NCBI GenBank assembly: GCA_000720805.1
Contig: JODI01000016.1
Location: 186,001-250,000 of the forward strand
Source: Streptomyces violaceoruber
GTDB taxonomy: Bacteria > Actinomycetota > Actinomycetes > Streptomycetales > Streptomycetaceae
Direction of reading: 5' to 3'
Length of the DNA stretch: 64,000 nt
Made by a program: the position numbers and the translations under genes. The first letter of the stretch is position 1. Every line of letters begins with the position of its first letter. Below the pieces are notes generated by a model that made no database searches, was not told the origin of the DNA, and worked only from the letters and a program-made list of their open reading frames with translations. This document shows positions 50,224 to 59,097 of this stretch, piece after piece.

Positions 50224-52806
50224 CTAGCTGACCGACGCCGCCGCGTCGCACGCCTGTCCCCGCAACGCCCGTGCCAGGTCGTCCCGCGCCTCCAGCACCA
50301 GCCGGCGCAGCGCGGGCGCAGCGTCCGCGTGGGCCGCGAGCCAGACGTCCGTCGCGTCCAGCGTCTCCTGCGAGTCCTGGAGCGAGGGGAACAGACCCTG
50401 GACGACGTGCATCGCGATCTGGATCGACCGCTCCCGCCACACCCGCTCGATCATCTCGAAGTACTTGTGCGCGTACGGCGCCAGCAGCTCCCGCTGCGAG
50501 GGCCGGTCGAAGCCCGCGATCGTCGCCTCCACCAGCGCGTTGGAGAGCGCGTCGGACTCCACCACCTGCGCCCACGCCTGCGCCTTGACCGCCGCCGAGG
50601 GGCGGGCGGCGAGGCAGCGGACCTGGTGGCGCTTGCCGGACGCCGTGTCGTCGCGGGCCAGTTCCGCGGCCAGGACGCTCTCGTCGGCGAGGCCGTGCGC
50701 CGCGAGCGGCTCCAGGAACGCCCAGCGCAGCTCCCGGTCGACCTCCAGCCCCTCGATCACCGACGTGCCGTCCAGCAAGCCCTTCAGCAGGTCGAAACCG
50801 CCCTGGTCGGCGGCCGTCCGGGCGAAGAACCGCGCCCACGCCAACTGGTGTTCGCTGCCGGGCTCGGCGCGGGACAGCTCCCGCTCGGCACCCTCGGCGA
50901 GCAGCGCCGCAGCCTCGCTCCGCCACTCGGGGGCCACGTAGTGGACGAGCGCCGACTCGGCCCACGCGTGAAGCATCTGCAGCACCCCGATGCCGGACTC
51001 GCGCCCCGCGAACCGCAGCACCAGGTCGATGAAGTCCCGGGCCGGCAGCAGCGCGTCCCGGGTCATGTTCCACAGCGCGGACCAGGACAGGGCCCGGGCG
51101 AGCGGGTCGGTGAGTTCACCCAGGTGCGCCTTCAGGATCTCCAGCGAGGTCGCGTCGAAGCGGATCTTGCAGTACGTGAGGTCGTCGTCGTTGACCAGCA
51201 CCAGCTCCGGTGCCTCGGCGCCGGCCAGCTCCGCCACGACCGTGCGCGGGCCGTCGACGTCCACCTCGGCGCGGGCGTACCGCTCCAGCGCACCCGACGC
51301 GGAACGGCGGTACAGGCCCACCGCCACCCGGTGCGGGCGCAGTTCGGGGTGCGACTCGGCGGCCTCCTGCACCACCGCCAGCTCGTCCACGCGACCGTCC
51401 GCCGTCAACAGCACCTGCGGCGTGAGGGAGTTGACGCCGGCGGTCTGCAGCCAGGCCCGCGCCCAGGCGGCCATGTCCCGGCCGCTGGTCTCCTCCAGCA
51501 CCGACAGCAGGTCACCGAGGCGCGTGTTGCCGTACGCGTTCCGCTTGAAGTAGCGGCGGGCGCCCTCCAGGAAGGCGTCCTGGCCGACGTACGCCACCAG
51601 CTGCTTCAGTACGGACGCGCCCTTGGCGTACGTGATGCCGTCGAAGTTGAGCTTGGCGTCCTGGAGGTCGCGGATGTCGGCCGTGACGGGGTGCGTGGAG
51701 GGCAGCTGGTCGGCGCGGTAGGCCCAGGCCTTGCGGCGGTTGGCGAAGGTGATCCAGCCGTCCGTGAAACGGGTCGCGCCGACCAGCGCGAACGCGCCCA
51801 TGAAGTCGGCGAAGGACTCCTTGAGCCACAGGTCGTCCCACCACTCCATGGTGACCAGGTCGCCGAACCACATGTGCGCCATCTCGTGCAGGATGACGTT
51901 GGCCCGGCCCTCGTAGGACGCCTGCGTCACCCTGCCCCGGAAGATGAACTCCTCCCGGAAGGTCACAAGACCCGGGTTCTCCATCGCGCCGAGGTTGTAC
52001 TCGGGCACGAACGCCTGGTCGTACTTCCCGAAGGGGTACGGGTAGTCGAAGTGGTCGTGGAAGAAGTCCAGGCCCTGCTTGGTCACCAGGAACACGTCGT
52101 CGGCGTCGAAGTGCGGGGCCAGGCCCTTGCGGCACAGGGCGCCGAGGGGGATCCGCAGACGGGTGCCGTCCTCGAGGACGCGCTCGTAGGAGTCGGTCAC
52201 GTAGTGGTACGGGCCCGCGACCACACAGGTGATGTACGTCGAGATCGGCTTCGTCTCCGCGAACCGCCACACCCCGTCGGCGAGGTCACCGACGCCGTTG
52301 CTCCACACCGTCCAGCCCTCGGGCGCCCGCACCTCGAAACGGAACGGGGCCTTGAGGTCCGGCTGCTCGAAGTTCGCGAAGACGCGGCGGGAGTCGGCCG
52401 GCTCGTACTGCGTGTAGAGGTAGACCTCGCCGTCCTCCGGGTCGACGAAGCGGTGCAGCCCCTCGCCGGTGCGGGAGTAGGCGCACCGGGCGTCGACGAC
52501 CAGCTCGTTGTCGGCGGCGAGGTCCTCCAGGAGGATCCGGGTGCCGTCGAAGACCTCGCTCGGGTCGAGGTCCTTGCCGTTGAGGGACACGGAGGTCACG
52601 CTCGGCGCGATCAGGTCCGCGAAGCTGGAGGCGCCGGGCTCGCTGCAGCGGAAGCGGATCGTGGTGACCGAGCGGAAGGTCCGCGGTCCGTCCCCGGTCT
52701 CGTCGCCGACCGCCGTACGGACGTCGAGGGACACGTCGTAGCCGTCGACGGACAGCAGGGCGGCCCGCTCCCGGGCTTCGTCGCGGGACAGGTTCTGACC
52801 GGGCAC
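50224..52806 (-). CDS. pepN: Aminopeptidase N (second paralogue)
   Basis: This 860-residue M1 zinc aminopeptidase has GAMENPG in place of the usual GAMENAG, the zinc motif HEMAHMWFGD and the glutamate in KESFADF. It is colinear over its whole length with the paralogue at 35824-38412. GTG 52804-52806 is preferred over the GTG nine nt earlier because GAGGGA then sits at proper distance and the start matches that of the paralogue. The Pro for Ala change in the substrate-binding motif may alter specificity. Confidence 0.92.
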   Translation of the reverse strand: MPGQNLSRDEARERAALLSVDGYDVSLDVRTAVGDETGDGPRTFRSVTTIRFRCSEPGASSFADLIAPSVTSVSLNGKDLDPSEVFDGTRILLEDLAADNELVVDARCAYSRTGEGLHRFVDPEDGEVYLYTQYEPADSRRVFANFEQPDLKAPFRFEVRAPEGWTVWSNGVGDLADGVWRFAETKPISTYITCVVAGPYHYVTDSYERVLEDGTRLRIPLGALCRKGLAPHFDADDVFLVTKQGLDFFHDHFDYPYPFGKYDQAFVPEYNLGAMENPGLVTFREEFIFRGRVTQASYEGRANVILHEMAHMWFGDLVTMEWWDDLWLKESFADFMGAFALVGATRFTDGWITFANRRKAWAYRADQLPSTHPVTADIRDLQDAKLNFDGITYAKGASVLKQLVAYVGQDAFLEGARRYFKRNAYGNTRLGDLLSVLEETSGRDMAAWARAWLQTAGVNSLTPQVLLTADGRVDELAVVQEAAESHPELRPHRVAVGLYRRSASGALERYARAEVDVDGPRTVVAELAGAEAPELVLVNDDDLTYCKIRFDATSLEILKAHLGELTDPLARALSWSALWNMTRDALLPARDFIDLVLRFAGRESGIGVLQMLHAWAESALVHYVAPEWRSEAAALLAEGAERELSRAEPGSEHQLAWARFFARTAADQGGFDLLKGLLDGTSVIEGLEVDRELRWAFLEPLAAHGLADESVLAAELARDDTASGKRHQVRCLAARPSAAVKAQAWAQVVESDALSNALVEATIAGFDRPSQRELLAPYAHKYFEMIERVWRERSIQIAMHVVQGLFPSLQDSQETLDATDVWLAAHADAAPALRRLVLEARDDLARALRGQACDAAASVS

Positions 52807-52974
52807 GGATGGCACTCCCTCGGATGGGTTCAGCTGTGTTCAGCATGTGGACCAGGGCCGATCCTCCCACGGGCCCCCGATGCCGGGCAGCCGGGAATGG
52901 GGCGGGGCACGGCAGGTGTTCCACGTTGAGGTCAGCTGTCGCACCGTATTGGCAACCGCACTCCGAGGAGACCC

Positions 52975-53637
52975 ATGTCCGAGACCACCGCGCCCTCCGG
53001 CAGGACCCCCGTCGACTTCTGGTTCGACCCGCTGTGCCCCTGGGCCTGGATGACCTCACGCTGGGTGCTGGAGGTGGAGAAGGCCCGGGACATCGAGATC
53101 CGCTGGCACATCATGAGCCTGGCCGTGCTGAACGAGGACAAGCTCGACGAGCTGCCCGAGGAGTACCGGGACATGCTCGCGACCAAGGCCTGGAAGCCGG
53201 CGCGGGTGGTGACCGCGGCCTGGCAGAAGCACGGCGCCGACGTCCTCGGCCCGCTCTACACCGCGCTCGGCACCCGCTTCCACAACAACGGCGAGGGCCC
53301 GACCACCGAGGCCATCGCGGCCGCCCTGAAGGAGGCCGGTCTGCCCGCCGACCTGATCGAGTACGCCGACCAGGACGACTTCGAGTTCGACGCCCAGCTG
53401 CGCGCCTCCCACCGGGAGGGCATCGAGAAGGTCGGCCAGGAGGTCGGCACCCCGGTCATCGCGGTCCCCGGCCCCGACGGCCAGGAGATCGCCTTCTTCG
53501 GCCCCGTCGTCACCCCGACCCCCCAGGGCGACGACGCGCTCCGCCTGTGGGACGGCACCCTCGCCGTGGCCTCGGTCCCCGGCTTCTACGAGATCAAGCG
53601 CACGCGGACCAAGGGCCCGGACTTCAGCAACCTGTAG
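52975..53637 (+). CDS. Rv2466c-like DsbA-fold reductase with CPWA site
   Basis: This 220-residue protein matches the mycobacterial mycothiol-dependent reductase Rv2466c (FWFDPLCPWAWMTSRWVLE, IMSLAVLNED, GTPVIAVPG, YEIKRTRT). These DsbA-fold enzymes reduce disulfides and activate nitro prodrugs with mycothiol. The mycobacterial enzyme has CPWC; here the second Cys is Ala, so only the nucleophilic Cys remains and a monothiol mechanism is expected. The cytoplasmic location follows from the lack of a signal peptide. It lies divergent from pepN. Confidence 0.85.
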   Translation: MSETTAPSGRTPVDFWFDPLCPWAWMTSRWVLEVEKARDIEIRWHIMSLAVLNEDKLDELPEEYRDMLATKAWKPARVVTAAWQKHGADVLGPLYTALGTRFHNNGEGPTTEAIAAALKEAGLPADLIEYADQDDFEFDAQLRASHREGIEKVGQEVGTPVIAVPGPDGQEIAFFGPVVTPTPQGDDALRLWDGTLAVASVPGFYEIKRTRTKGPDFSNL

Positions 53638-53644
53638 GCCCTCC

Positions 53645-53715
53645 GGCGGCGCCTGTCTGCCGAGGGGCGTCAGAAGCAGTCTGGCGGCGTCTGTCTGCCG
53701 AGGGTTGTCAGAAGC
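53645..53715. repeat. 38-bp tandem duplication covering a gene 3' end
   Basis: A 33-nt unit at 53645-53677 recurs at 53683-53715 with three mismatches. The second copy includes the stop codon region of the four-cysteine protein gene; the first lies in the gap to the reductase stop. Confidence 0.75.
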
Positions 53716-53935
53716 CCTCCGGCAGGTAGGCGCCGACCTGCCAGTTGTTCTTCTTCTGGACACGGCGGCAGCTGCCGTTCTGGCAGCGGTGGAAGGCCCT
53801 CGCGACGAAGCGCTCGCCCTCCAGTTTCGGAAGCAGCGCCGACTCAGCAGCCGTGACCTCCGCGTCACCCTTCAGATCCCGGAAATCCTGCAGCCTGTCG
53901 TGACACGTCGGGCTGGGGCATCGCACGAACGCCAT
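53708..53935 (-). CDS. Small four-cysteine zinc-ribbon protein
   Basis: This 75-residue protein carries Cys6, Cys11, Cys51 and Cys56 in two C-x4-C pairs, with basic segments RRVQKKNN near the end, and looks like a compact zinc-binding protein that could bind nucleic acid or protein. AGGAGG precedes ATG 53933-53935 at ideal distance, which fixes the start within a longer open frame. I recognise no named family. Confidence 0.65.
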   Translation of the reverse strand: MAFVRCPSPTCHDRLQDFRDLKGDAEVTAAESALLPKLEGERFVARAFHRCQNGSCRRVQKKNNWQVGAYLPEGF

Positions 53936-54236
53936 GAGCACCTCCTGGGTGTCGGACCGCGCCGGTCGGACGACGCGGTGCGGGGAGCGTAGGCCCCCGG
54001 GAGCCCCGGGCGGGAGCCCGGAACCGGTCCCGCCGGGCGCCTCGGGCACACGGAACCGGTCCTGCCGCCGTGCCGTGTGCGCCGCGTGAGAGGCGGCGGA
54101 CCGCTCACGGCCGCGCCCGGGTCCCGGGAGCCGGAACTCGTCCGGCTCTCGTTCCCGAATCCCCCGGACGCGGTACCGTCCGCCCGCCGAGTCACCCGAA
54201 CGGCCCTGCTGGGCGCGAACCGGCCGGCCGCCCGAG
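53936..54236. other. Repeat-rich gap between small zinc protein and FGGY kinase
   Basis: This 301-nt gap upstream of the zinc protein contains copies of GGAACCGGTCC and ACCGCTCACGGCC and the first unit of a 45-bp duplication. No gene is evident; frames within it lack codon bias. Confidence 0.45.
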
Positions 54237-54269
54237 TCACCCGAACGGCCCCGCCGCGCGCGAACCGGC
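54188..54269. repeat. 45-bp tandem duplication at the FGGY kinase 3' end
   Basis: A 37-nt unit at 54188-54224 recurs at 54233-54269 with about three mismatches. The second copy encodes the last codons of the kinase and its stop; the period of 45 nt keeps the reading frame. Confidence 0.75.
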
Positions 54270-55703
54270 AGACCGCTCACGGCCGCCCCGGCCCCGCGCC
54301 TGCGTCAGCCGGTCCAGATGCTCCGCGTACCCCTCGGCGTAGTACGCGGCGCGACGGGCGTCCGGTTCGACGATGGTCGTCGGGCGGGTCCAGGCGGGCG
54401 CGTCCAGCGGAACCCCGTGGCGTTCGGCCGCCGCGAGGACCGCGCCGCGGGCGCCCACCTCGCCCTCGACGACCCTCAGGGGACGACCGAGGACGTCGGC
54501 GAGCAGGCGCATCCAGGCGGGGCTGCGGGTGCCGCCGCCGCAGACGGCCAGGGAACCCGTCAGGCCGGCGGCCTCCAGGCAGTGGCGGGCCGCGTAGCCG
54601 ATGCCCTCGCACACCGCCCGTACCAGGTCGGCGCGGGTCGATTCGAGACAGACACCGGTGAGTTCGGCGCGCAGGTGGGGGTCGACGAAGGGGGCGCGCT
54701 CGCCGGAGGGGGCGAAGTACGGCAGTACCCGCACCCCGTGCGCGCCGGGCGGGGTCTCGGCCAGCAGGCCGTCCACCTCCTCGTGGCGCACTCCGGTCGT
54801 CGACAGCACCCAGTCCAGGGCGGCCGTGCCGACCATCGCGGGCAGCGCGCGCAGCCGGTGACCGGGCCGGTCGGTGGAGATGTACAGGCCGGCCGGTTCC
54901 CCGGACAGGTCCAGGTCGGTCGTCGCTACCAGCGCGGCCAGACAGGTGCCGACGATGAGGAGGCCGTCCCCCGGGGAGGTGACCCCGGCGCCGAGCGCGC
55001 TCGCGGGCAGGTCGTAGGGGCCGTTGGTGACCGGGACCCCGGGCGGCAGGCCCTCACCCCGGGTCCGGCCCACGGCGATCGGGTCGGCGACCGGGGCGAG
55101 CAGGTCACGGCGGTGGGCCAGCCCCAGCAACTCCAGCACCCCTTCGTCGTACGTCCGGGTCCGCGGGTCGAGGAACGGCATCGACGCGTCCGACACGTCC
55201 GTCGTCACCCGCGCCGCGCCCGTCAGCCGCTGGAACACCATGTCCTTGCAGTAGACGGCCGCGGCGGCCGCGTCCAGCGACTTCGGCTCGTGCCGGTCCA
55301 GCCAGGCCAGCAGGGGACCCGGACAGCCCGGGAACATGGCGCTGCCGGTCCGCCGGAACACCGCCTCGAAGGTGCCGTCCGCCAGCCACCGGTCGAGCAG
55401 TTCGTGTGCCCGCCCGTCCATCCAGGAGGCGGCGGCCCGTACCGGACGCCCGTCCGCGTCCACCAGCCACACTCCGTCGCCCTGCCCGGTCAGCCCGGCC
55501 AGCTCGACCGGCTCGGCCACCCGTGCCGTCAGCTCTTCGAGGACGGTGACGACCGCCCCGTACACCTCCTCCATGTCCTGCTCCACCCGGCCGCCGTGCA
55601 GGTCGAGGCGGACCGGGCGGGCCTCGACGGCCAGTTCACGGCCGGTGCCGTCGAAGGCGGCGGCCTTCACCATGGACGTGCCGACGTCGATACCGACGTA
55701 CAT
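54237..55703 (-). CDS. FGGY family carbohydrate kinase
   Basis: This 488-residue kinase would phosphorylate a sugar or polyol with ATP. It has the phosphate-binding start GIDVGTSMVKAAAFD, LAGLTGQGDGVWLVD and the C-terminal signature region LAVCGGGTRSPAWMRLLADVLG. ATG 55701-55703 begins the ASKHA fold directly. It is followed upstream, 102 nt away, by a dehydrogenase on the same strand, and a second FGGY kinase diverges from that. Substrate unknown; xylulose, gluconate, erythritol and autoinducer kinases are all of this family. Confidence 0.82.
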   Translation of the reverse strand: MYVGIDVGTSMVKAAAFDGTGRELAVEARPVRLDLHGGRVEQDMEEVYGAVVTVLEELTARVAEPVELAGLTGQGDGVWLVDADGRPVRAAASWMDGRAHELLDRWLADGTFEAVFRRTGSAMFPGCPGPLLAWLDRHEPKSLDAAAAAVYCKDMVFQRLTGAARVTTDVSDASMPFLDPRTRTYDEGVLELLGLAHRRDLLAPVADPIAVGRTRGEGLPPGVPVTNGPYDLPASALGAGVTSPGDGLLIVGTCLAALVATTDLDLSGEPAGLYISTDRPGHRLRALPAMVGTAALDWVLSTTGVRHEEVDGLLAETPPGAHGVRVLPYFAPSGERAPFVDPHLRAELTGVCLESTRADLVRAVCEGIGYAARHCLEAAGLTGSLAVCGGGTRSPAWMRLLADVLGRPLRVVEGEVGARGAVLAAAERHGVPLDAPAWTRPTTIVEPDARRAAYYAEGYAEHLDRLTQARGRGGRERSAGSRAAGPFG

Positions 55704-55805
55704 GTGGGCCTCCCCGGCCAGTCGTCGCGCTCGTGGCGGTAGTCGCAGTGGTCGCGGTCGTGGCGGTAGTCGCGGTCGCCGCTGTCGTGGTGGTCGTCGC
55801 CGATG
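55704..55805. repeat. GTCGCGGTC-type short repeats between dehydrogenase and kinase
   Basis: The 102-nt gap is composed largely of GTCGTGGCGGTAGTCGCGGTC-like short units repeated with small changes on the plus strand. No promoter is obvious. Confidence 0.55.
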
Positions 55806-56849
55806 TCACGTCAGGCAGTGCGCCAACGGCTCTCCGCGCACCCAGCGGCCCACCTCCGCCGCCGCGATCACCGCCGCCTTCTCCGCGACCGCGCGGCTGG
55901 CGCCGCCCAGATGCGGGGTCAGCACCACGCGCTCGGCGAGAGCGCGCAGCCGTGAGCCGGCGGGCAGCGGCTCGTGCTCGTACGTGTCGAGGGCAGCCGC
56001 CGACACCTGACCGCTCTCCAGCGCGTCGCACAGCGCGTCCTCGTCCAGGAGCGGTCCGCGCGCCGCGTTCACCACCACCGCGCCCCGCGGCAGCAGGCCC
56101 AGCTCGCGGGCACCGAGCAGACCGCGGGTCTCGGAGGTGAGTCGGGCGTGCAGGGTGACCACGCGGGACCGGGAGAGAAGCTCGTCGAGGGAGGACACGC
56201 GCAGGCCGTGGATCTCGCCGCGCGCGTAGGGGTCGTACACCATCACCTGCGCGCCGAAGGCGCACAGCGCGCGGGCGACCCGGCTGCCGACGGCCCCGTA
56301 GCCGATCAGCCCGACGGGCAGGTCCTCCAGTTCCAGGCCGCTGTGCTCGTACGTGTAATAGGCGGCGCCCTCCCAGCTGCCCTGCCGGGTCAGCAGGTCG
56401 TGGGCCTGCGGGATGCGGCGCAGGGCCGCCAGCAGCAGACCGACGGTGAACTCGGCGGTCGCGGCCGCGTTGCGGCCGGGCGCGAAACACACCCGGACGT
56501 CGTGGGTCTTCGCCGCGTCCAGGTTGACGTTGACCGGGCCGCCGCGGCAGACGACGACCAGGCGCAGGTCGGGGCAGGCCGCCAGGACACGTTCGGTGAC
56601 CGGGCCCATCTGGGTGACCAGCACCTCGCGTCCGTCCGCGAGCGCCTCGATCATCTCGTCCTCGGCGTCGCTCGCCTCCTGCACCTCGGCCACCGGCCCG
56701 AACGGCTCCAGAGGCCAGCCGAGCGTCACCTCCCGCACGTCCACCGGCCCTTCGCCCAGCTCGTGACCGACCGCGCGAGCGATCAGTCCCGGCAGGACGA
56801 AGTGGTCGCCGGCCGCCACGACACGTACCGGCCCGTTCCGTTCGCTCAT
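55806..56849 (-). CDS. D-2-hydroxyacid dehydrogenase (phosphoglycerate dehydrogenase-like)
   Basis: This 347-residue NAD(P)-dependent dehydrogenase has the Rossmann motif GYGAVGSRVARAL, the Arg of NAARGPLLDE, Glu in DTYEHEPLP and the catalytic His in LTPHLGG. It should oxidise or reduce a 2-hydroxyacid. GGAGG precedes ATG 56847-56849; an upstream ATG is less likely. It lies between two FGGY kinases, so it probably handles a sugar acid or a phosphorylated product of that pathway; this is inference from position. Confidence 0.85.
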   Translation of the reverse strand: MSERNGPVRVVAAGDHFVLPGLIARAVGHELGEGPVDVREVTLGWPLEPFGPVAEVQEASDAEDEMIEALADGREVLVTQMGPVTERVLAACPDLRLVVVCRGGPVNVNLDAAKTHDVRVCFAPGRNAAATAEFTVGLLLAALRRIPQAHDLLTRQGSWEGAAYYTYEHSGLELEDLPVGLIGYGAVGSRVARALCAFGAQVMVYDPYARGEIHGLRVSSLDELLSRSRVVTLHARLTSETRGLLGARELGLLPRGAVVVNAARGPLLDEDALCDALESGQVSAAALDTYEHEPLPAGSRLRALAERVVLTPHLGGASRAVAEKAAVIAAAEVGRWVRGEPLAHCLT

Positions 56850-56935
56850 CGTCGTCCTCCACTCGTCCGCTTCACTGATCGATGGTGGGTCGCTCGCGCT
56901 GGTACGCATAGACCCCGTACAGGTGGGAGGTCCGG

Positions 56936-58465
56936 ATGGCGGAGACGAACACGGCGTGGCTGGGGATCGACCTGGGCACGCAGAGCGTCCGCGCGCTGGC
57001 CGTCACCGGGGACGGCACGGTCCTCGGCAGCGGCACCGCGCCACTGGCCGGGCGCCGGGACGGCGGGCGGCACGAGCAGGACCCGGAGCAGTGGTGGCGG
57101 GCGGTGTGCGAGGCGTCCCGCGCGGCCATGACAGCCATGACGGCCGTGCCGGGCGTACGGATCGGCGGCCTCGCGGTGTGCGGCACCTCCGGCACGGTCC
57201 TCCTGACGGACGCCTCGGGACGGCCGATGAGCCCCGCGCTCATGTACGACGACACGCGCGCGACGGCCGAGGCGGCGCGGCTGCGGGAGGCGGGCCTCAC
57301 GGTGCAGGACACCTGGGCGCTTCCGAAGGCACTGTGGCTCACGGAGGCCGGTGGCCGGGGTCCCACGGTGGCCCTTGGCCCGGGCCCCACGGAGGCCCAC
57401 GGCCCGCGGCTCACCGAGTCCCGCCGCCCGGGCCGCGTCACCCACCAGCCCGACGTGATCACCGCGCGGCTGGTCGGCCACCCCGTGCCGACCGACTCCA
57501 GTCACGCCCTCAAGACGGCCTACGACGTCCAGCGCGAGGCCTGGCCGCACGTGCCGGGTCTGCCCGAAGGCGCCCTGCCCGACGTCGTACGCCCCGGCAC
57601 CCGCCTCGGCGAGGTCTGCCCGGCCGCCGCCGACGCCACCGGCATCCCCGCCGGTACGCCCGTGATCGCCGGGATGACCGACGGCTGTGCCGCCCAGATC
57701 GCCGCGGGCGCCCTGCGGCCCGGCTCCTGGAACTCGGTGCTGGGCACGACCCTCGTCCTCAAGGGCGCCGCCCCGGACCCGGTCCGGGACCCCACCGGAG
57801 TGGTGTACAACCACCGCGCCCCGGACGGGACCTGGCTGCCCGGCGGGGCGTCGAGTGTGGGCGCGGGGGCGCTGACGGCGGCCTTCGCGGACGCCGACCC
57901 CGTCGCGCTGGACCGGCGGGCGGCCGCCTTCGAACCGTCCGGCGTGCTCACGTATCCCCTGGTGTCCCAGGGCGAGCGCTTCCCGTTCCACGCGCCGGAC
58001 GCCACCGCCCTGCGGATCGGCGAGCCCGCCGAGGACGCCGACCTGTGGGCCGGGCTCCTGCATGGCGTCGCCTTCGCCGAACGTCTGTGCCTGGACTACC
58101 TGCACCACCTGGGCGCACCCCTGGACGGACCGCTCACGTTCACCGGCGGCGCCGCCCGCAGCGCGTACTGGAACCAGCTCCGCGCCGACGTCCTCGGCCG
58201 CCCGGCCCGCGTACCGGAACAGACCGAACCGGCCCTGGGCATGGCCGCGTTGGCACGGCACGGCACGACCGGGATCCCGCTCGCGCAGACCGCCGCACAC
58301 ATGGCCCGCATCCGTACGGTCGTCGAGCCGCGCCCGACCCGCACGGCCCTGTTCGCCGAGCCGTACGCCCGCCTCCTCGACGAACTCACGGCCCGCGGCT
58401 GGCTCCCGGCACCGGTAGCCGCGCACGCGCGCACCCGCCTCGACCGGGATACTGCTCAGTCATGA
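56936..58465 (+). CDS. Second FGGY family carbohydrate kinase
   Basis: This 509-residue kinase has the phosphate-binding GIDLGTQSVRALAV start, VCGTSGTVLLTD and the C-terminal FTGGAARSAYWNQLRADVLG. GGGAGG precedes ATG 56936-56938. A low-complexity insert near residues 140-165 (GGRGPTVALGPGPTEAHGP) is made of tandem GC-rich units and is absent from the other FGGY protein. It is divergent from the dehydrogenase with an 86-nt gap and overlaps the following phosphatase by 4 nt. Confidence 0.85.
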   Translation: MAETNTAWLGIDLGTQSVRALAVTGDGTVLGSGTAPLAGRRDGGRHEQDPEQWWRAVCEASRAAMTAMTAVPGVRIGGLAVCGTSGTVLLTDASGRPMSPALMYDDTRATAEAARLREAGLTVQDTWALPKALWLTEAGGRGPTVALGPGPTEAHGPRLTESRRPGRVTHQPDVITARLVGHPVPTDSSHALKTAYDVQREAWPHVPGLPEGALPDVVRPGTRLGEVCPAAADATGIPAGTPVIAGMTDGCAAQIAAGALRPGSWNSVLGTTLVLKGAAPDPVRDPTGVVYNHRAPDGTWLPGGASSVGAGALTAAFADADPVALDRRAAAFEPSGVLTYPLVSQGERFPFHAPDATALRIGEPAEDADLWAGLLHGVAFAERLCLDYLHHLGAPLDGPLTFTGGAARSAYWNQLRADVLGRPARVPEQTEPALGMAALARHGTTGIPLAQTAAHMARIRTVVEPRPTRTALFAEPYARLLDELTARGWLPAPVAAHARTRLDRDTAQS

Positions 58466-59085
58466 CGACGACCTTGCTGCTGGCCCGGCACGGACAGACG
58501 ATCTGGCACGCCGAGAACCGTTACGCGGGCATCAGCGACGTGGCCCTCACCGACACCGGCCGCGCCCAGGCCGACGCGCTCGGCCGCTGGGCCGCCGCGC
58601 ATCCCGTCGACGCGATCTGGACCTCCCCGCTCTCCCGGGCGATCGCGACGGCCGACCCCGCCTGCCGGGCCCTCGGCCTCGCCCCGCACCGCGAACCCGC
58701 CCTGCGGGAGTGCGACTTCGGCGTCCTGGAGGGCCGTACCCTCGCGGAGTTCGCGGCAGAGGACCCGGCCGCCGCGGACGCCTTCGTCGGCGACCCGGTG
58801 GCGCACCCCTTCCCCGGCGCCGAGGACCCGCTCGCCGCCGCCGCCCGCGGAGCCGACGCCCTGCGCCGCATCGCCGCCGCCCATCCCGGCGAACGGGTGC
58901 TCGTGGTCGCCCACAACAGCCTGTTGCGTCTCGTCCTGTGCACCCTGCTGTCGATCCCGGCCCGGGAGTACCGCAGAGTGTTCCCGCGGTTGCGCAACGC
59001 TGCGATCAGCGAACTCCGTATGAACAGCGACGGATTTGCCGCACTTCTCTCACTCAATGTGCCGTGCGGGACGGACGAGGCGTAG
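58462..59085 (+). CDS. Histidine phosphatase family protein
   Basis: This 207-residue enzyme has the catalytic LLARHGQTIW motif and the second His in VVAHNSLLRL, as in phosphoglycerate-mutase-like and sugar phosphatases. The catalytic RHG, the later Glu (RECDFGVLEG) and His are all present. ATG 58462-58464 overlaps the kinase stop (ATGA), so both are made together. It could dephosphorylate a sugar phosphate made by that kinase or a related metabolite. Confidence 0.85.
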   Translation: MTTTLLLARHGQTIWHAENRYAGISDVALTDTGRAQADALGRWAAAHPVDAIWTSPLSRAIATADPACRALGLAPHREPALRECDFGVLEGRTLAEFAAEDPAAADAFVGDPVAHPFPGAEDPLAAAARGADALRRIAAAHPGERVLVVAHNSLLRLVLCTLLSIPAREYRRVFPRLRNAAISELRMNSDGFAALLSLNVPCGTDEA

Positions 59086-59097
59086 CACCATGGGCGC

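Noticed and set aside
50143..52929. Very long plus-strand frame opposite the second pepN
   Set aside because: High GC content suppresses stops on the opposite strand. The pepN frame carries the M1 motifs.
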